Assembly: GCA_947463395.1 (NCBI GenBank)
Contig: CANHRV010000015.1
Location: 1 to 15,685 of the forward strand
Direction: 5' to 3'
DNA length: 15,685 nt
DNA from: Opitutia bacterium
GTDB lineage: Bacteria > Verrucomicrobiota > Verrucomicrobiia > Opitutales > UBA953
Part shown: positions 6,524-13,712 of the stretch, piece by piece
How positions within the stretch are numbered: position 1 is the stretch's first letter
How the letters are laid out: every line of letters starts with the position of its first letter
Made by a program: the position numbers and the translations under genes
Notes under the pieces: generated by a model
The model's database searches: none
The model's input: only the letters and a program-made list of their open reading frames with translations
What the model was told of the DNA's origin: nothing

Positions 6524-7147
6524 TTACTTCTTCCGGTCATCAACCACATAGGTCCGAGTCAACATATCATGCCACGCCCGTCGATCGCGTCTGAATAATG
6601 GTACGTGAAAATTGATGATACCCAAAACAAGGGTAATGGGATTAACCAAGGCAAAGAATGCCGCTTTCCAGCCTGAGCGGAGAAGGCAGGGAATTGTTCC
6701 GGGGGGTTGTTGAGTGTAGAAGTCGACCGTACGTAAATTAAAAATGCGTTTACCGATGGTTTGTCCTGAAGCGACAATCTCTTGGAGAGCGAGACCGAGA
6801 AGTAAAACAAGGAAACAAACTTCACCTTGATGAGTATACCACGTTTGAACCGCTGTGACATCTTTAGGGTCGGGCTGAAAAATCATCGCCCGTAAAGCGG
6901 CTTGTTGTCGTTCGCTAGGGTTGGAGAGCGTTTTAATGTACTGTTCCTCTAATCGCTTCTGGAAATCATCCACTCGTTGTTTGGCATCTAACTGCTCTGG
7001 GTTGGCAAAATAGCCACCGAGAAAAATCCCAAGAATAATTAGCGGAATGATATCAGCTAAGCAGGCGAGTGTGCGCCATCCAAAGCCTGCGGGTGGCAAA
7101 GGGATGGGCGGTGGTTTCACTTCAGCCACGGGACTTGCTTCGCTCAC
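6524..7147 (-). CDS. RDD family integral membrane protein
   Basis: This is a 207-aa membrane protein of unknown role. It has a Pro-rich N-terminus, a first hydrophobic segment with the family's early Arg...Asp pattern (WRTLACLADIIPLIILGIF, about 24-43), a second at about 110-127 followed by GQTIGKRIFNLRTVD, and a third at about 162-185. It ends with FRRDRRAWHDMLTRTYVV, the typical RDD C-terminal box. Between the first two segments is a charged stretch of about 60 residues with repeated Glu, Gln and Lys, probably outside the membrane. The listed start is a GTG inside folD (26-nt overlap). A second in-frame GTG at 7129 would give an 8-nt overlap and is equally plausible. It is translationally coupled to folD. 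Confidence 0.8.
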   Translation of the reverse strand: MSEASPVAEVKPPPIPLPPAGFGWRTLACLADIIPLIILGIFLGGYFANPEQLDAKQRVDDFQKRLEEQYIKTLSNPSERQQAALRAMIFQPDPKDVTAVQTWYTHQGEVCFLVLLLGLALQEIVASGQTIGKRIFNLRTVDFYTQQPPGTIPCLLRSGWKAAFFALVNPITLVLGIINFHVPLFRRDRRAWHDMLTRTYVVDDRKK

Positions 7148-7994
7148 AAGCGTTTAAGGTATTTTGCATCAACATCGCAACGGTCATCGGGCCGACACCG
7201 CCTGGAACGGGAGTGATGGCAGAGCAATGAGGTGCCACGGCGTCGAAATCGACGTCTCCGACAATGCGGTAGCCAGTCTTTTTTGTCGCATCGGGGACTC
7301 GATTAATGCCCACGTCAATCACGACCGCACCAGGTTTAATCATGTCGGCGGTAATGAATTTGGGTTTTCCGATGGCGGCGACAACGATGTCAGCCTGACG
7401 GACGATGGCGGGAAGATCGCGTGTACGTGAGTGTGCGACGGTCACGGTGCAATCACAGCCTTTACTTAACAAAAGAACGGCGGCGGGTTTTCCGACAATC
7501 AAGGAGCGTCCGACCACCACGGCATGTTTTCCAGCCGTCTCCACTCCTGACCGGCGCAGTAATTCGATAACACCAGCAGGTGTGCATGCGGCAAAAGCTC
7601 CAGGTAATTCTTGAATAAGACGTCCGATACTTTGCGTACCAAAACCATCCACGTCTTTATTCGGTGATACACGATTAAAGACTTCAGTCTCGGGAAGGTG
7701 TTTTGGTAATGGTGCCTGAATCAGAATTCCGTGAACGGTGGAATCGGCATTCAGAGCATCAAGATGAGCAAACAGTTCTTCTTTGCTCACGGTTTCAGGG
7801 AAAACTTTGAGGCTGGCCTTCATACCGACTTCTGCCGCCGTTTTCTGTTTTTTTGTAACGTAGGATACGGAGGCAGGATCTTCACCGACTCGGACAAAGG
7901 CGACATGAGGAATAGTCGGACTGAGTTTGGCTACCCGATTTTTAACTTCGGTCAGCACTTCCTGGGCTATCGCATTACCATCAATAAGCTTCAT
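7122..7994 (-). CDS. folD: Bifunctional methylenetetrahydrofolate dehydrogenase/cyclohydrolase
   Basis: FolD interconverts 5,10-methylene-THF, methenyl-THF and 10-formyl-THF in cytosolic one-carbon metabolism. The 290-aa length (E. coli 288) fits. It shows YVTKK with catalytic Tyr45 and Lys49, GILIQAPLPKHL, the NKDVDGF box (112-118), the NADP-binding VVVGRSLIVGKPAAVLL (about 159-175), and PVPGGVGPMTVAML near the end (about 262-275). I chose the ATG at 7994 because MKLIDG is where homologues begin; a TTG at 8012 would add six residues. No Shine-Dalgarno motif is seen. The stop overlaps the start of the RDD gene. It is divergent from the pseudouridine synthase gene. Confidence 0.95.
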   Translation of the reverse strand: MKLIDGNAIAQEVLTEVKNRVAKLSPTIPHVAFVRVGEDPASVSYVTKKQKTAAEVGMKASLKVFPETVSKEELFAHLDALNADSTVHGILIQAPLPKHLPETEVFNRVSPNKDVDGFGTQSIGRLIQELPGAFAACTPAGVIELLRRSGVETAGKHAVVVGRSLIVGKPAAVLLLSKGCDCTVTVAHSRTRDLPAIVRQADIVVAAIGKPKFITADMIKPGAVVIDVGINRVPDATKKTGYRIVGDVDFDAVAPHCSAITPVPGGVGPMTVAMLMQNTLNACERSKSRG

Positions 7995-8023
7995 GGTCTT
8001 TAAGTAGGACAATCGGGGCGGGG

Positions 8024-8069
8024 AGGGCGAGAAAAGTTATTCAGTAATATTCACTGATTATCTCGCCCT
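8024..8069. repeat. Inverted repeat between folD and the pseudouridine synthase gene
   Basis: A perfect 9-bp inverted repeat AGGGCGAGA (8024-8032)/TCTCGCCCT (8061-8069) encloses a second, shorter one, TCAGT (8041-8045)/ACTGA (8053-8057). It lies between divergent genes, so it is not a terminator for either. A G-rich run (8015-8027, three G tracts) overlaps its left arm. It may be an operator or a leader stem; function unknown. Confidence 0.6.
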
Positions 8070-8113
8070 AAGCGGAATTCTTCCCTTAAGAGTAGGGAGT
8101 GACCGAAAATACC

Positions 8114-8818
8114 ATGCGTATTCATAAATTCCTTGCACAAGCAGGGATTTGCTCCCGACGTGAAGCCGAACGATTGGTTTCAGAGGGGTTGGTCACGATC
8201 AATGGTAAAGTGGCTGGAACGGGTCAGCCAGTCGATCCCTCGGTTGACGTCGTTCGTTATCGTGGACGTGAGGTTAAAAGTGTTTCGAGAAATGTAGTTC
8301 TAATGATGAATAAACCACGTGGGTTTCTCTGCACTAATGTCGATACTCACGGAGGTCACACCGTTTTTGAAATGGTGCCACCAGAATACAAAGCACTTCG
8401 TTTGTTTTGTGTGGGACGTCTCGATAAAGATTCCGAAGGTCTTTTACTTTTAACGAACGATGGTGCCTTGGCTAACAAGGTAATGCATCCCTCGGGTGGC
8501 GTTATTAAAAAATATGAAGTCCATTTGAATCGGGACTATGATCCAAAACTTACACCCAAGTTGCTCAAGGGAGCGATGGAAGAAGGTGAACTTTTGAAAT
8601 TTAAAAAAGTCATTCGTTCGCCCGATGACCCCAAACAACTTGAAATTCACTTAGACCAAGGTCGAAAACGAGAAATTCGCCGTCTCTTCGAAATCTTTGG
8701 TTTCCACGTTAAGATTTTAAAGCGATTCCAAATTGGTAGTTTAGTCCTTCGGAAAATGCCTTTAGGTGATTGCCGACCCCTTTCCCGCAAGGAAATTGAC
8801 CAGATTTTCGAGAATTAA
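8114..8818 (+). CDS. RsuA/RluB/RluE-family pseudouridine synthase
   Basis: This enzyme isomerises specific uridines in rRNA to pseudouridine. An S4 RNA-binding domain fills the N-terminus (about 1-60; FLAQAGICSRREAERLVSEG and VTINGK). The catalytic domain opens with MMNKPRGFLCT, and the active-site aspartate is D104 in VGRLDKDSEGLLLLTNDG. GRKREIRRLFEIFGFHVKILKRFQIGSL-type residues complete the family pattern. It closely resembles RluB (23S) and RsuA (16S), and the target site cannot be told from sequence alone. I chose the ATG at 8114 because homologues begin MRIHKFLAQ; a GTG at 8099 would add five residues. A purine motif AGGGAG (8094-8099) is 14 nt upstream and may be held in a short hairpin (TCCCT 8082-8086 with AGGGA 8094-8098). 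Confidence 0.9.
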   Translation: MRIHKFLAQAGICSRREAERLVSEGLVTINGKVAGTGQPVDPSVDVVRYRGREVKSVSRNVVLMMNKPRGFLCTNVDTHGGHTVFEMVPPEYKALRLFCVGRLDKDSEGLLLLTNDGALANKVMHPSGGVIKKYEVHLNRDYDPKLTPKLLKGAMEEGELLKFKKVIRSPDDPKQLEIHLDQGRKREIRRLFEIFGFHVKILKRFQIGSLVLRKMPLGDCRPLSRKEIDQIFEN

Positions 8819-8836
8819 GAGGTAATCCAGTCCGAC

Positions 8837-8865
8837 TTGCATTGTTTGTAAAAAAGGATTAAATT
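8837..8865 (+). promoter_or_regulatory. Possible promoter for the GH16-like gene
   Basis: TTGCAT (8837-8842), a 17-nt spacer and TAAATT (8860-8865) lie 21 nt before the ATG in an AT-rich gap. The match to the sigma-70 consensus is only partial (3/6 and 4/6), so this is a weak call. Confidence 0.25.
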
Positions 8866-8886
8866 ATTAAGTACATTAAAAATCCA

Positions 8887-9612
8887 ATGAGATTTAAAAG
8901 CCTGATTCTTGCTCTGTTTTCAGTTCAACTTTGGGCCGCTGGCCCAACGGATGGACTTAAACTTACATGGTCCGATGAGTTTGATGGTTCCAATTTAGAC
9001 CTAAGCAAATGGGAGTACGTCGGTAATATTTCCCGCGTCACCGTGAGTGGCGGCATTCTCAAAATCGCCATTACCGACGGCGGTAAGGGCTACGGTTGGC
9101 AAGGCAGCGGAATCACAACCAAGGGTAAATTTAAACAAGTCCGTGGTTATTTTGAGGCCTCGGCTAAATACACCGCTCGCCCCAATCACCGCGGTGCTTT
9201 TTCGATTATTAACGAAAAGACGAATAAATTCCCCGTCGCTAATTTGTTCATCGAATATTACGCTGATCCTTCCAACAAAGATGGTGGAGCTTTGAATTTC
9301 GGTGGGAAAGTAGGCGATACAACCGGTGTTAAAAATTACAATGAGGCTCCTAAAGGAAAATCAGTCCTGCCGGTGAAGGCTTCGGAAATTCCCACAGCCT
9401 TCCATACCTATGGGTTTCTCTTAACTGATACTTCTTACGAAATTTATATGAACGGTAAGAAGATTCGTACCATTAGTCGTCCAACTCCCACGGTTGGCAT
9501 GGAAATTAGTCTCGGTCACTGGGTTAGTGAGCAACAATTAGAAAAGGCCAACCCCACGGCTGATTTCGTGGGTGACGATTTCGAGGTCGATTACGTTCGC
9601 GTCTACAAATAA
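8887..9612 (+). CDS. Secreted GH16-like (concanavalin-fold) protein, probably catalytically altered
   Basis: The 241-aa product has an N-terminal signal peptide (basic MRFK, hydrophobic core, likely cleavage after LWAA near residue 18), so it is probably exported. The mature part looks like glycoside hydrolase family 16: LTWSDEFDGSNLDLSKWEYV (26-45), ITTKGKFKQVRGYFEASAKY (76-95), FHTYGFLLTDTSYEIYMNGKKI (172-193) and a C-terminal FEVDYVRVYK. GH16 enzymes cut beta-glucans or galactans with an ExDx(x)E motif. The matching stretch here is VANLFIEYYA (117-126), which keeps only the last Glu (E123). The nucleophile Glu and middle Asp seem to be replaced. It could be a carbohydrate-binding or degenerate enzyme. 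It stands alone, with no polysaccharide-use genes nearby. Confidence 0.7.
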   Translation: MRFKSLILALFSVQLWAAGPTDGLKLTWSDEFDGSNLDLSKWEYVGNISRVTVSGGILKIAITDGGKGYGWQGSGITTKGKFKQVRGYFEASAKYTARPNHRGAFSIINEKTNKFPVANLFIEYYADPSNKDGGALNFGGKVGDTTGVKNYNEAPKGKSVLPVKASEIPTAFHTYGFLLTDTSYEIYMNGKKIRTISRPTPTVGMEISLGHWVSEQQLEKANPTADFVGDDFEVDYVRVYK

Positions 9613-9682
9613 GAACTAAAAACTCTCGTTTGTAAAAGGGTGTTGCCATCTCCCATGGCTCATCATTCTGCGCCTTAGGAAC

Positions 9683-10831
9683 ATGAGTGCACCCTTTGAT
9701 AAAAATAATCCCTTTCACGCCAAACTGGTCGACCGTCGGCGTTTGAGTTCACCTTCCAGTCAAAAAGACACCCAGCATTTCTCGGTGTCTCTTGCAGGTA
9801 GTGGACTAACCTACAAGTGCGGAGATTCTCTTGGAGTTTATCCGGTTAACAATCCCAAGGCTGTCGATGCACTTCTCGCTGCGGCTGGTTTTTCTGGAAA
9901 CGAATCAGTCACTCTTCCTAAAGACACGTCTCCCATCTCTTTGCGAGAAGCGTTATCGAAACGGCTCTCTCTGAACGCGCCGACCTATAAATTTGTGCAA
10001 TGCTTGCACGACCGGGCGATGGACGCAGGTCAGAAAAGTGATTTGGCTGCTAAGTTAGCTGAGGCGGATGCAGAAAAAAAGAAGTCGTGGATTGAGCAAC
10101 GTGAGTTCGTCGATTTGTTTACGGAATATCCCTCAGCCAAAATCGGTGCTCAAGAACTCGTTGAGCTTCAACGCAAGTTGATGCCACGTTTATATTCAAT
10201 TTCCTCTGCACCTTCCAAATACCCTCAAGAAATTCATCTCACCGTTGCGGTGGTTCGTTATGAAACCAACGGTCGAGCCAGAGAAGGAGTTTGCTCTACC
10301 TATTTAGCTGACCGTGCACGAATGCATGAAGCGGATTTACCTATCTTTGTTGCCGAATCACACTTTGGCTTACCCGCTAATGACGATACTCCTGTCATTA
10401 TGGTTGGACCCGGAACCGGCGTTGCCCCTTTCCGAAGTTTTGTGATGGATCGAGCCACTCGCGGGGCAAAAGGGAAGAACTGGCTCTTCTTTGGCGATCA
10501 ACGTCGTGAGCACGATTTTCTCTACGCCGAAGAATGGTCTGAATACCTTAAATCTGGGGTGTTAACGAAACTCGATTGTGCCTTTTCCCGCGATCAGGCG
10601 CAGAAAATTTACGTCCAAGATCGCATGAAGGGAAATGCTGCTGAACTTTGGCGATGGATTCAGGAGGGAGCTTATTTCTATGTCTGCGGAGACGCCAAAC
10701 GAATGGCCAAAGATGTCGATGCAACCTTGCATGCGATTGTCGCAGACCAAGGAAAGATGTCACCCGAGGCAGCGGTGGAATGGGTTAAGCAATTTAAAAA
10801 AGACGGACGTTACCAACGCGACGTTTATTGA
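9683..10831 (+). CDS. cysJ: Short CysJ-type sulfite reductase flavoprotein (FAD/NADPH module only)
   Basis: This 382-aa protein matches the C-terminal part of NADPH-sulfite reductase alpha subunit. It has an FAD-binding domain with a connecting helical insert (about 1-225; YKCGDSLGVYPVNN, RLYSISS at 169-175, GVCSTYL at 202-208). An NADPH-binding domain follows (GPGTGVAPFRSF at 242-253, FFGDQRREHDFLY, CGDAKRMAKDV at 335-345) and ends RYQRDVY like E. coli CysJ. The FMN-carrying flavodoxin domain (about 200 residues) is absent and no upstream open frame supplies it. It would pass electrons from NADPH, probably to a sulfite reductase hemoprotein encoded elsewhere. Related oxidoreductases share this module, so the partner is not certain. 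AGGA just before the ATG is close but could be a weak ribosome site. Confidence 0.85.
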   Translation: MSAPFDKNNPFHAKLVDRRRLSSPSSQKDTQHFSVSLAGSGLTYKCGDSLGVYPVNNPKAVDALLAAAGFSGNESVTLPKDTSPISLREALSKRLSLNAPTYKFVQCLHDRAMDAGQKSDLAAKLAEADAEKKKSWIEQREFVDLFTEYPSAKIGAQELVELQRKLMPRLYSISSAPSKYPQEIHLTVAVVRYETNGRAREGVCSTYLADRARMHEADLPIFVAESHFGLPANDDTPVIMVGPGTGVAPFRSFVMDRATRGAKGKNWLFFGDQRREHDFLYAEEWSEYLKSGVLTKLDCAFSRDQAQKIYVQDRMKGNAAELWRWIQEGAYFYVCGDAKRMAKDVDATLHAIVADQGKMSPEAAVEWVKQFKKDGRYQRDVY

Positions 10832-10878
10832 TTTGTTGCGGAAGGGGGTCATTTCACCACTTGCCTTGGACCCCATTT

Positions 10879-11640
10879 ATGTCCACAAAATCGTTAATGC
10901 AACTGACGCATCATCCCCGCGTAGCTTTAGTTACTGGAGCCGGTCGTGGCATCGGTAAAGCTATCGCCGAACGACTCGCTTCTCATGGTCATACGGTCAT
11001 CTGTGTTTCTAAATCTGAAACCTGTGTTGCCGTCGCTAACGATATTATAGCCAAAGGTCTCAAAGCTAAAGCAATCCAAGTGGACGTCTCTGATGCCGCG
11101 GCCGTGGCCAAGGCGTGCGAACAAATCAATGCCGAGTTTGGTGCGGTCGAGATTTTGATTAATAACGCTGGAATCACTCGCGATAAACTTGTGATGGCGA
11201 TGAGTGAACAGGACTGGAACGATGTTATTAGCACTAATCTTTCTTCGGCATTCTTCTGGGTTAAAGGGCTGGTTCGTCCGATGACAAAAAAACGTTGGGG
11301 TCGTATCATTAGTATTTCTTCCGTCACGGGCGTTCAAGGTAACGCTGGTCAAGCCAACTACGCTGCCGCTAAAGCTGGTCTGCATGGCCTCACGATGACC
11401 CTCGCACGCGAACTCGCAGGACGTAACATTACCGCCAATGCCGTTGCCCCTGGGTTTATTACGACCGATATGACGGGTGAACTGTCCGAGGAGATTAAAC
11501 AGAAGATTTTGGGTGTTATTCCCCTGGGTCGATTTGGCACCACTACTGATATCGCCGCAATGGTCGATTTTCTGGCCTCCGAAGAGGGGGGATACATCAC
11601 TGGTCAGGTCTTTTCGGTTGACGGTGGAATGGCTATCTGA
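10879..11640 (+). CDS. fabG: 3-oxoacyl-ACP reductase
   Basis: FabG is the NADPH-dependent reductase of 3-oxoacyl-ACP in type II fatty acid synthesis. It is a classical short-chain dehydrogenase of 253 aa, with TGAGRGIG at 19-26, NNAG at 95-98, and the catalytic tetrad N120, S148, Y161 and K165 (the S-Y and Y-K spacing matches E. coli FabG). GNAGQANYAAAKAG and the C-terminal SEEGGYITGQVFSVDGGMAI are typical FabG. I chose the ATG at 10879. The open frame extends back to a TTG at 10828, but those residues do not resemble the family. It is the first gene of fabG-acpP-fabF, 47 nt after cysJ, with no terminator between. Confidence 0.93.
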   Translation: MSTKSLMQLTHHPRVALVTGAGRGIGKAIAERLASHGHTVICVSKSETCVAVANDIIAKGLKAKAIQVDVSDAAAVAKACEQINAEFGAVEILINNAGITRDKLVMAMSEQDWNDVISTNLSSAFFWVKGLVRPMTKKRWGRIISISSVTGVQGNAGQANYAAAKAGLHGLTMTLARELAGRNITANAVAPGFITTDMTGELSEEIKQKILGVIPLGRFGTTTDIAAMVDFLASEEGGYITGQVFSVDGGMAI

Positions 11641-11672
11641 CACCCAGAAATCACTCCTAAATACCTTTTACC

Positions 11673-11918
11673 ATGCCTGAAAACATCGAAAAACGCGTAA
11701 CCGACATCATCGTTAAGCAGTTGAGCGTCAACCCCGAGCAGGTCACTGCCTCGGCTGGTTTTCAAACCGACCTCAAGGCTGATTCCCTCGACCTCGTTGA
11801 GATCATTATGGCCTTCGAAGACGAGTTCGGTATCTCCTCCATCCCCGAGGAAAAAGCAGCATCCATGAAGACCGTGGGTGATGCCATCGAGTTCATCAAG
11901 GCTAACGCCACTAAGTAA
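11673..11918 (+). CDS. acpP: Acyl carrier protein
   Basis: ACP carries growing fatty acyl chains on 4'-phosphopantetheine. It is an 81-aa acidic four-helix protein; the attachment serine is S38 in KADSLDLVEIIMAFEDEFG, and TVGDAIEFI forms the last helix. Compared with the common LGADSLDTVE, the residue two before Asp is Lys (LKADSLDLVE), and the loop after FGI carries an extra SSIPEEKAAS-type stretch. Both are small changes that keep the fold. It lies between fabG and fabF as in many bacteria. No Shine-Dalgarno motif is seen, which is notable for a gene expected to be very highly translated. Confidence 0.95.
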   Translation: MPENIEKRVTDIIVKQLSVNPEQVTASAGFQTDLKADSLDLVEIIMAFEDEFGISSIPEEKAASMKTVGDAIEFIKANATK

Positions 11919-11923
11919 TTGCT

Positions 11924-11941
11924 ACGGGCTCAAAAGCCCGT
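11924..11941 (+). promoter_or_regulatory. Hairpin between acpP and fabF
   Basis: A 7-bp stem ACGGGCT/AGCCCGT closes a CAAA loop, right after the acpP stop and 4 nt before the fabF GTG. No T run follows, so it is not a full terminator. The left arm's ACGGG could alternatively pair with CCCGT (11943-11947), which covers the GTG. It may limit fabF translation relative to acpP, or protect the acpP 3' end. Confidence 0.6.
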
Positions 11942-11945
11942 TCCC

Positions 11946-13199
11946 GTGAGCACACCTTCAAAACCTCGTCGAGTCGTTGTCACAGGCATTGGCTGTCTGT
12001 CGGCACTTGGGCCCGACACCGTCACTTTTTGGGATTCTCTCATTAAGGGGCGCTCTGGAATTACTCGTCTCACGCGTTTTGATCCAACGGATTTCCCCAC
12101 CAAAATTGGTGCAGAAATCAAGGAGTTCGATCCAGGCAAATACATGGATCCCAAAGAGGCCAAGCGCAACGACCGCTATACTCAGTACGCAGTCGCCGCT
12201 TCACGCATGGCAGTCGAAGATGCGAAACTCGACATTAACAAAGTCGATTCCGAACGCTTTGGTGTAATTATTGGGTCAGGTATTGGTGGAATGGAAACCA
12301 TCGAAGCTCAATCACGTGTTCTCTTTGAACGCGGACCTTCTCGCGTTTCGCCTTTCACGATTCCTTCATTGATTGCCAATATCGCCTCAGGTGTGGTTGC
12401 CATCGAATTTAAAGCAAAGTCAGTAAATTTCGGCGTGGTATCGGCCTGCGCCTCAGGTTCGCACTCTTTAGGCGAAGCAATGCGCCACATTCGTGACGGT
12501 CACGCCGATGTGATGCTTTCGGGAGGTTCCGAAGCAGCCATCACGCGACTTGGCTATGCTGGCTTTTGTAACATGAAGGCAATGTCGTCCGACTTTAACG
12601 ACACGCCTGAAAAAGCCTCCCGTCCTTTTGATAAGCTTCGCGATGGTTTCGTGATGGGCGAAGGTGCGGGCGTTCTCGTCATTGAATCTCTCGAACATGC
12701 CCAAGCACGTGGTGCCCGTATTTATTGCGAGCTCGCTGGCTATGGTGCGACTTGCGATGCTTACCACATCACTGGACAAGACCAAGAAGGTAAAGGTTTG
12801 GCTCTCTGTTTGAATCGTGCCTTGGATGACGCCGGAGTGCAAAAATCCCAAGTGAGTTATATCAACGCTCACGGAACGTCGACGCCGATTAACGATCGCT
12901 GCGAATCTTTAGCTATCAAACGCACTTTCGGTGAACAAGCTCGCAAGATTGCCATTTCATCCACGAAGTCGATGACGGGACACCTTCTCGGTGCTGCAGG
13001 TGGAGTCGAAGCAGCGGTTTGTGCTTTGTCGATTTTCCATAATAAAGTTCCACCTACGATTAATTACGAAAATCCTGATCCCGATTGCGATTTGGATTAC
13101 GTGCCTAATCAAGCCCGAGAAATGAAGGTCGATGTCGCCATCTCCAATAATCTTGGATTTGGTGGTCACAACGCATCGCTCGTCTTTAAGCGTCTGTAA
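11946..13199 (+). CDS. fabF: Beta-ketoacyl-ACP synthase II
   Basis: FabF elongates acyl-ACP with malonyl-ACP. The 417-aa thiolase-fold protein has the Cys-His-His triad: C168 in VVSACASGSHSLGEAM, H309 in YINAHGTSTPIND and H346 in STKSMTGHLLGAAGG. Their spacing matches E. coli FabF (C163, H303, H340). RRVVVTGIG opens the fold and NNLGFGGHNASLVFK closes it. I chose the GTG at 11946: the open frame starts at a TTG directly after the acpP stop, but that would put the intergenic hairpin inside the gene and add residues homologues lack. The stop abuts the stop of the convergent 169-aa gene with no base between. Confidence 0.95.
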   Translation: MSTPSKPRRVVVTGIGCLSALGPDTVTFWDSLIKGRSGITRLTRFDPTDFPTKIGAEIKEFDPGKYMDPKEAKRNDRYTQYAVAASRMAVEDAKLDINKVDSERFGVIIGSGIGGMETIEAQSRVLFERGPSRVSPFTIPSLIANIASGVVAIEFKAKSVNFGVVSACASGSHSLGEAMRHIRDGHADVMLSGGSEAAITRLGYAGFCNMKAMSSDFNDTPEKASRPFDKLRDGFVMGEGAGVLVIESLEHAQARGARIYCELAGYGATCDAYHITGQDQEGKGLALCLNRALDDAGVQKSQVSYINAHGTSTPINDRCESLAIKRTFGEQARKIAISSTKSMTGHLLGAAGGVEAAVCALSIFHNKVPPTINYENPDPDCDLDYVPNQAREMKVDVAISNNLGFGGHNASLVFKRL

Positions 13200-13709
13200 T
13201 CAGCGTAGCGCTTCTTGCCACCAAGTGAGCTCGTTGGGTAAACCAAACAACTGCAATCCTTGTTGGATTTCGTTGTGACTTGGTTCAACAACCTCGTGGC
13301 GAGGGTCGGAACGTAAATCAGGTCTAACTTTTCTAACGACGGCCCACGCAGCCCAAGCACGCCATTTTTTGATATCGGCACGCTCACCTCGAACACGATC
13401 TGCGAGGTGTTGATAGTGAACGCGTGCATTACCCGTAAATTGTTCAGTCGGCTGACTCACTAGCCACGCAATGGCACGATAAGGCAGAGGCCATTTTTTT
13501 AAAATTACAGCCTCCGCAGGTACATCGCAATAAAGAGCCCGGTCCACCGCCAACAAGGCACGGGCCGGTAAATTTTCCAGCCAGAGTTGTTGTCCATATT
13601 CCAAGCAACGTCGGTAAAGTTCCTCGCCTTGATTTTCTCGGAACTCTGCTAAATCACGCCAAGAATATCGTTGAGCGGAAGAGGGTAGGAACGGACAAGC
13701 GGTCGCCAC
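13200..13709 (-). CDS. Hypothetical protein (169 aa), last gene of a leftward operon
   Basis: I do not recognise this family. The protein is probably soluble and mostly helical, Trp- and Arg-rich (WAAWAVV, KKWPLPYRAIAWLVSQ, ADIKKWRAW). It has no signal peptide, clear membrane segment or catalytic motif. The N-terminal half (RENQGEELYRRCLEYGQQLWLENLPARALLAVDRALYCD-like pattern, residues about 24-62) recalls helical-repeat proteins that count a workload per element, but this is only an impression. It starts at a GTG 3 nt after the metallo-hydrolase stop, so coupling is likely, and its stop touches the fabF stop. The tight linkage and sustained codon pattern support a real gene. Confidence 0.7.
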   Translation of the reverse strand: MATACPFLPSSAQRYSWRDLAEFRENQGEELYRRCLEYGQQLWLENLPARALLAVDRALYCDVPAEAVILKKWPLPYRAIAWLVSQPTEQFTGNARVHYQHLADRVRGERADIKKWRAWAAWAVVRKVRPDLRSDPRHEVVEPSHNEIQQGLQLFGLPNELTWWQEALR

Positions 13710-13712
13710 GAT

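Noticed and set aside
9645..9659. GCCAT-CTCCC-ATGGC stem between the GH16-like gene and cysJ
   Set aside because: It is only 5 bp with no T run; not convincing as a terminator or control element.
10828..10878. Upstream extension of fabG from a TTG overlapping the cysJ stop
   Set aside because: The extra 17 residues do not resemble FabG; the ATG at 10879 gives a normal-length protein.
10927..11643. 238-codon open frame antisense to fabG
   Set aside because: It mirrors fabG codon usage on the opposite strand; no recognisable domain. The long antisense frames under pnp (5841-6446, 4743-5165) are rejected for the same reason.
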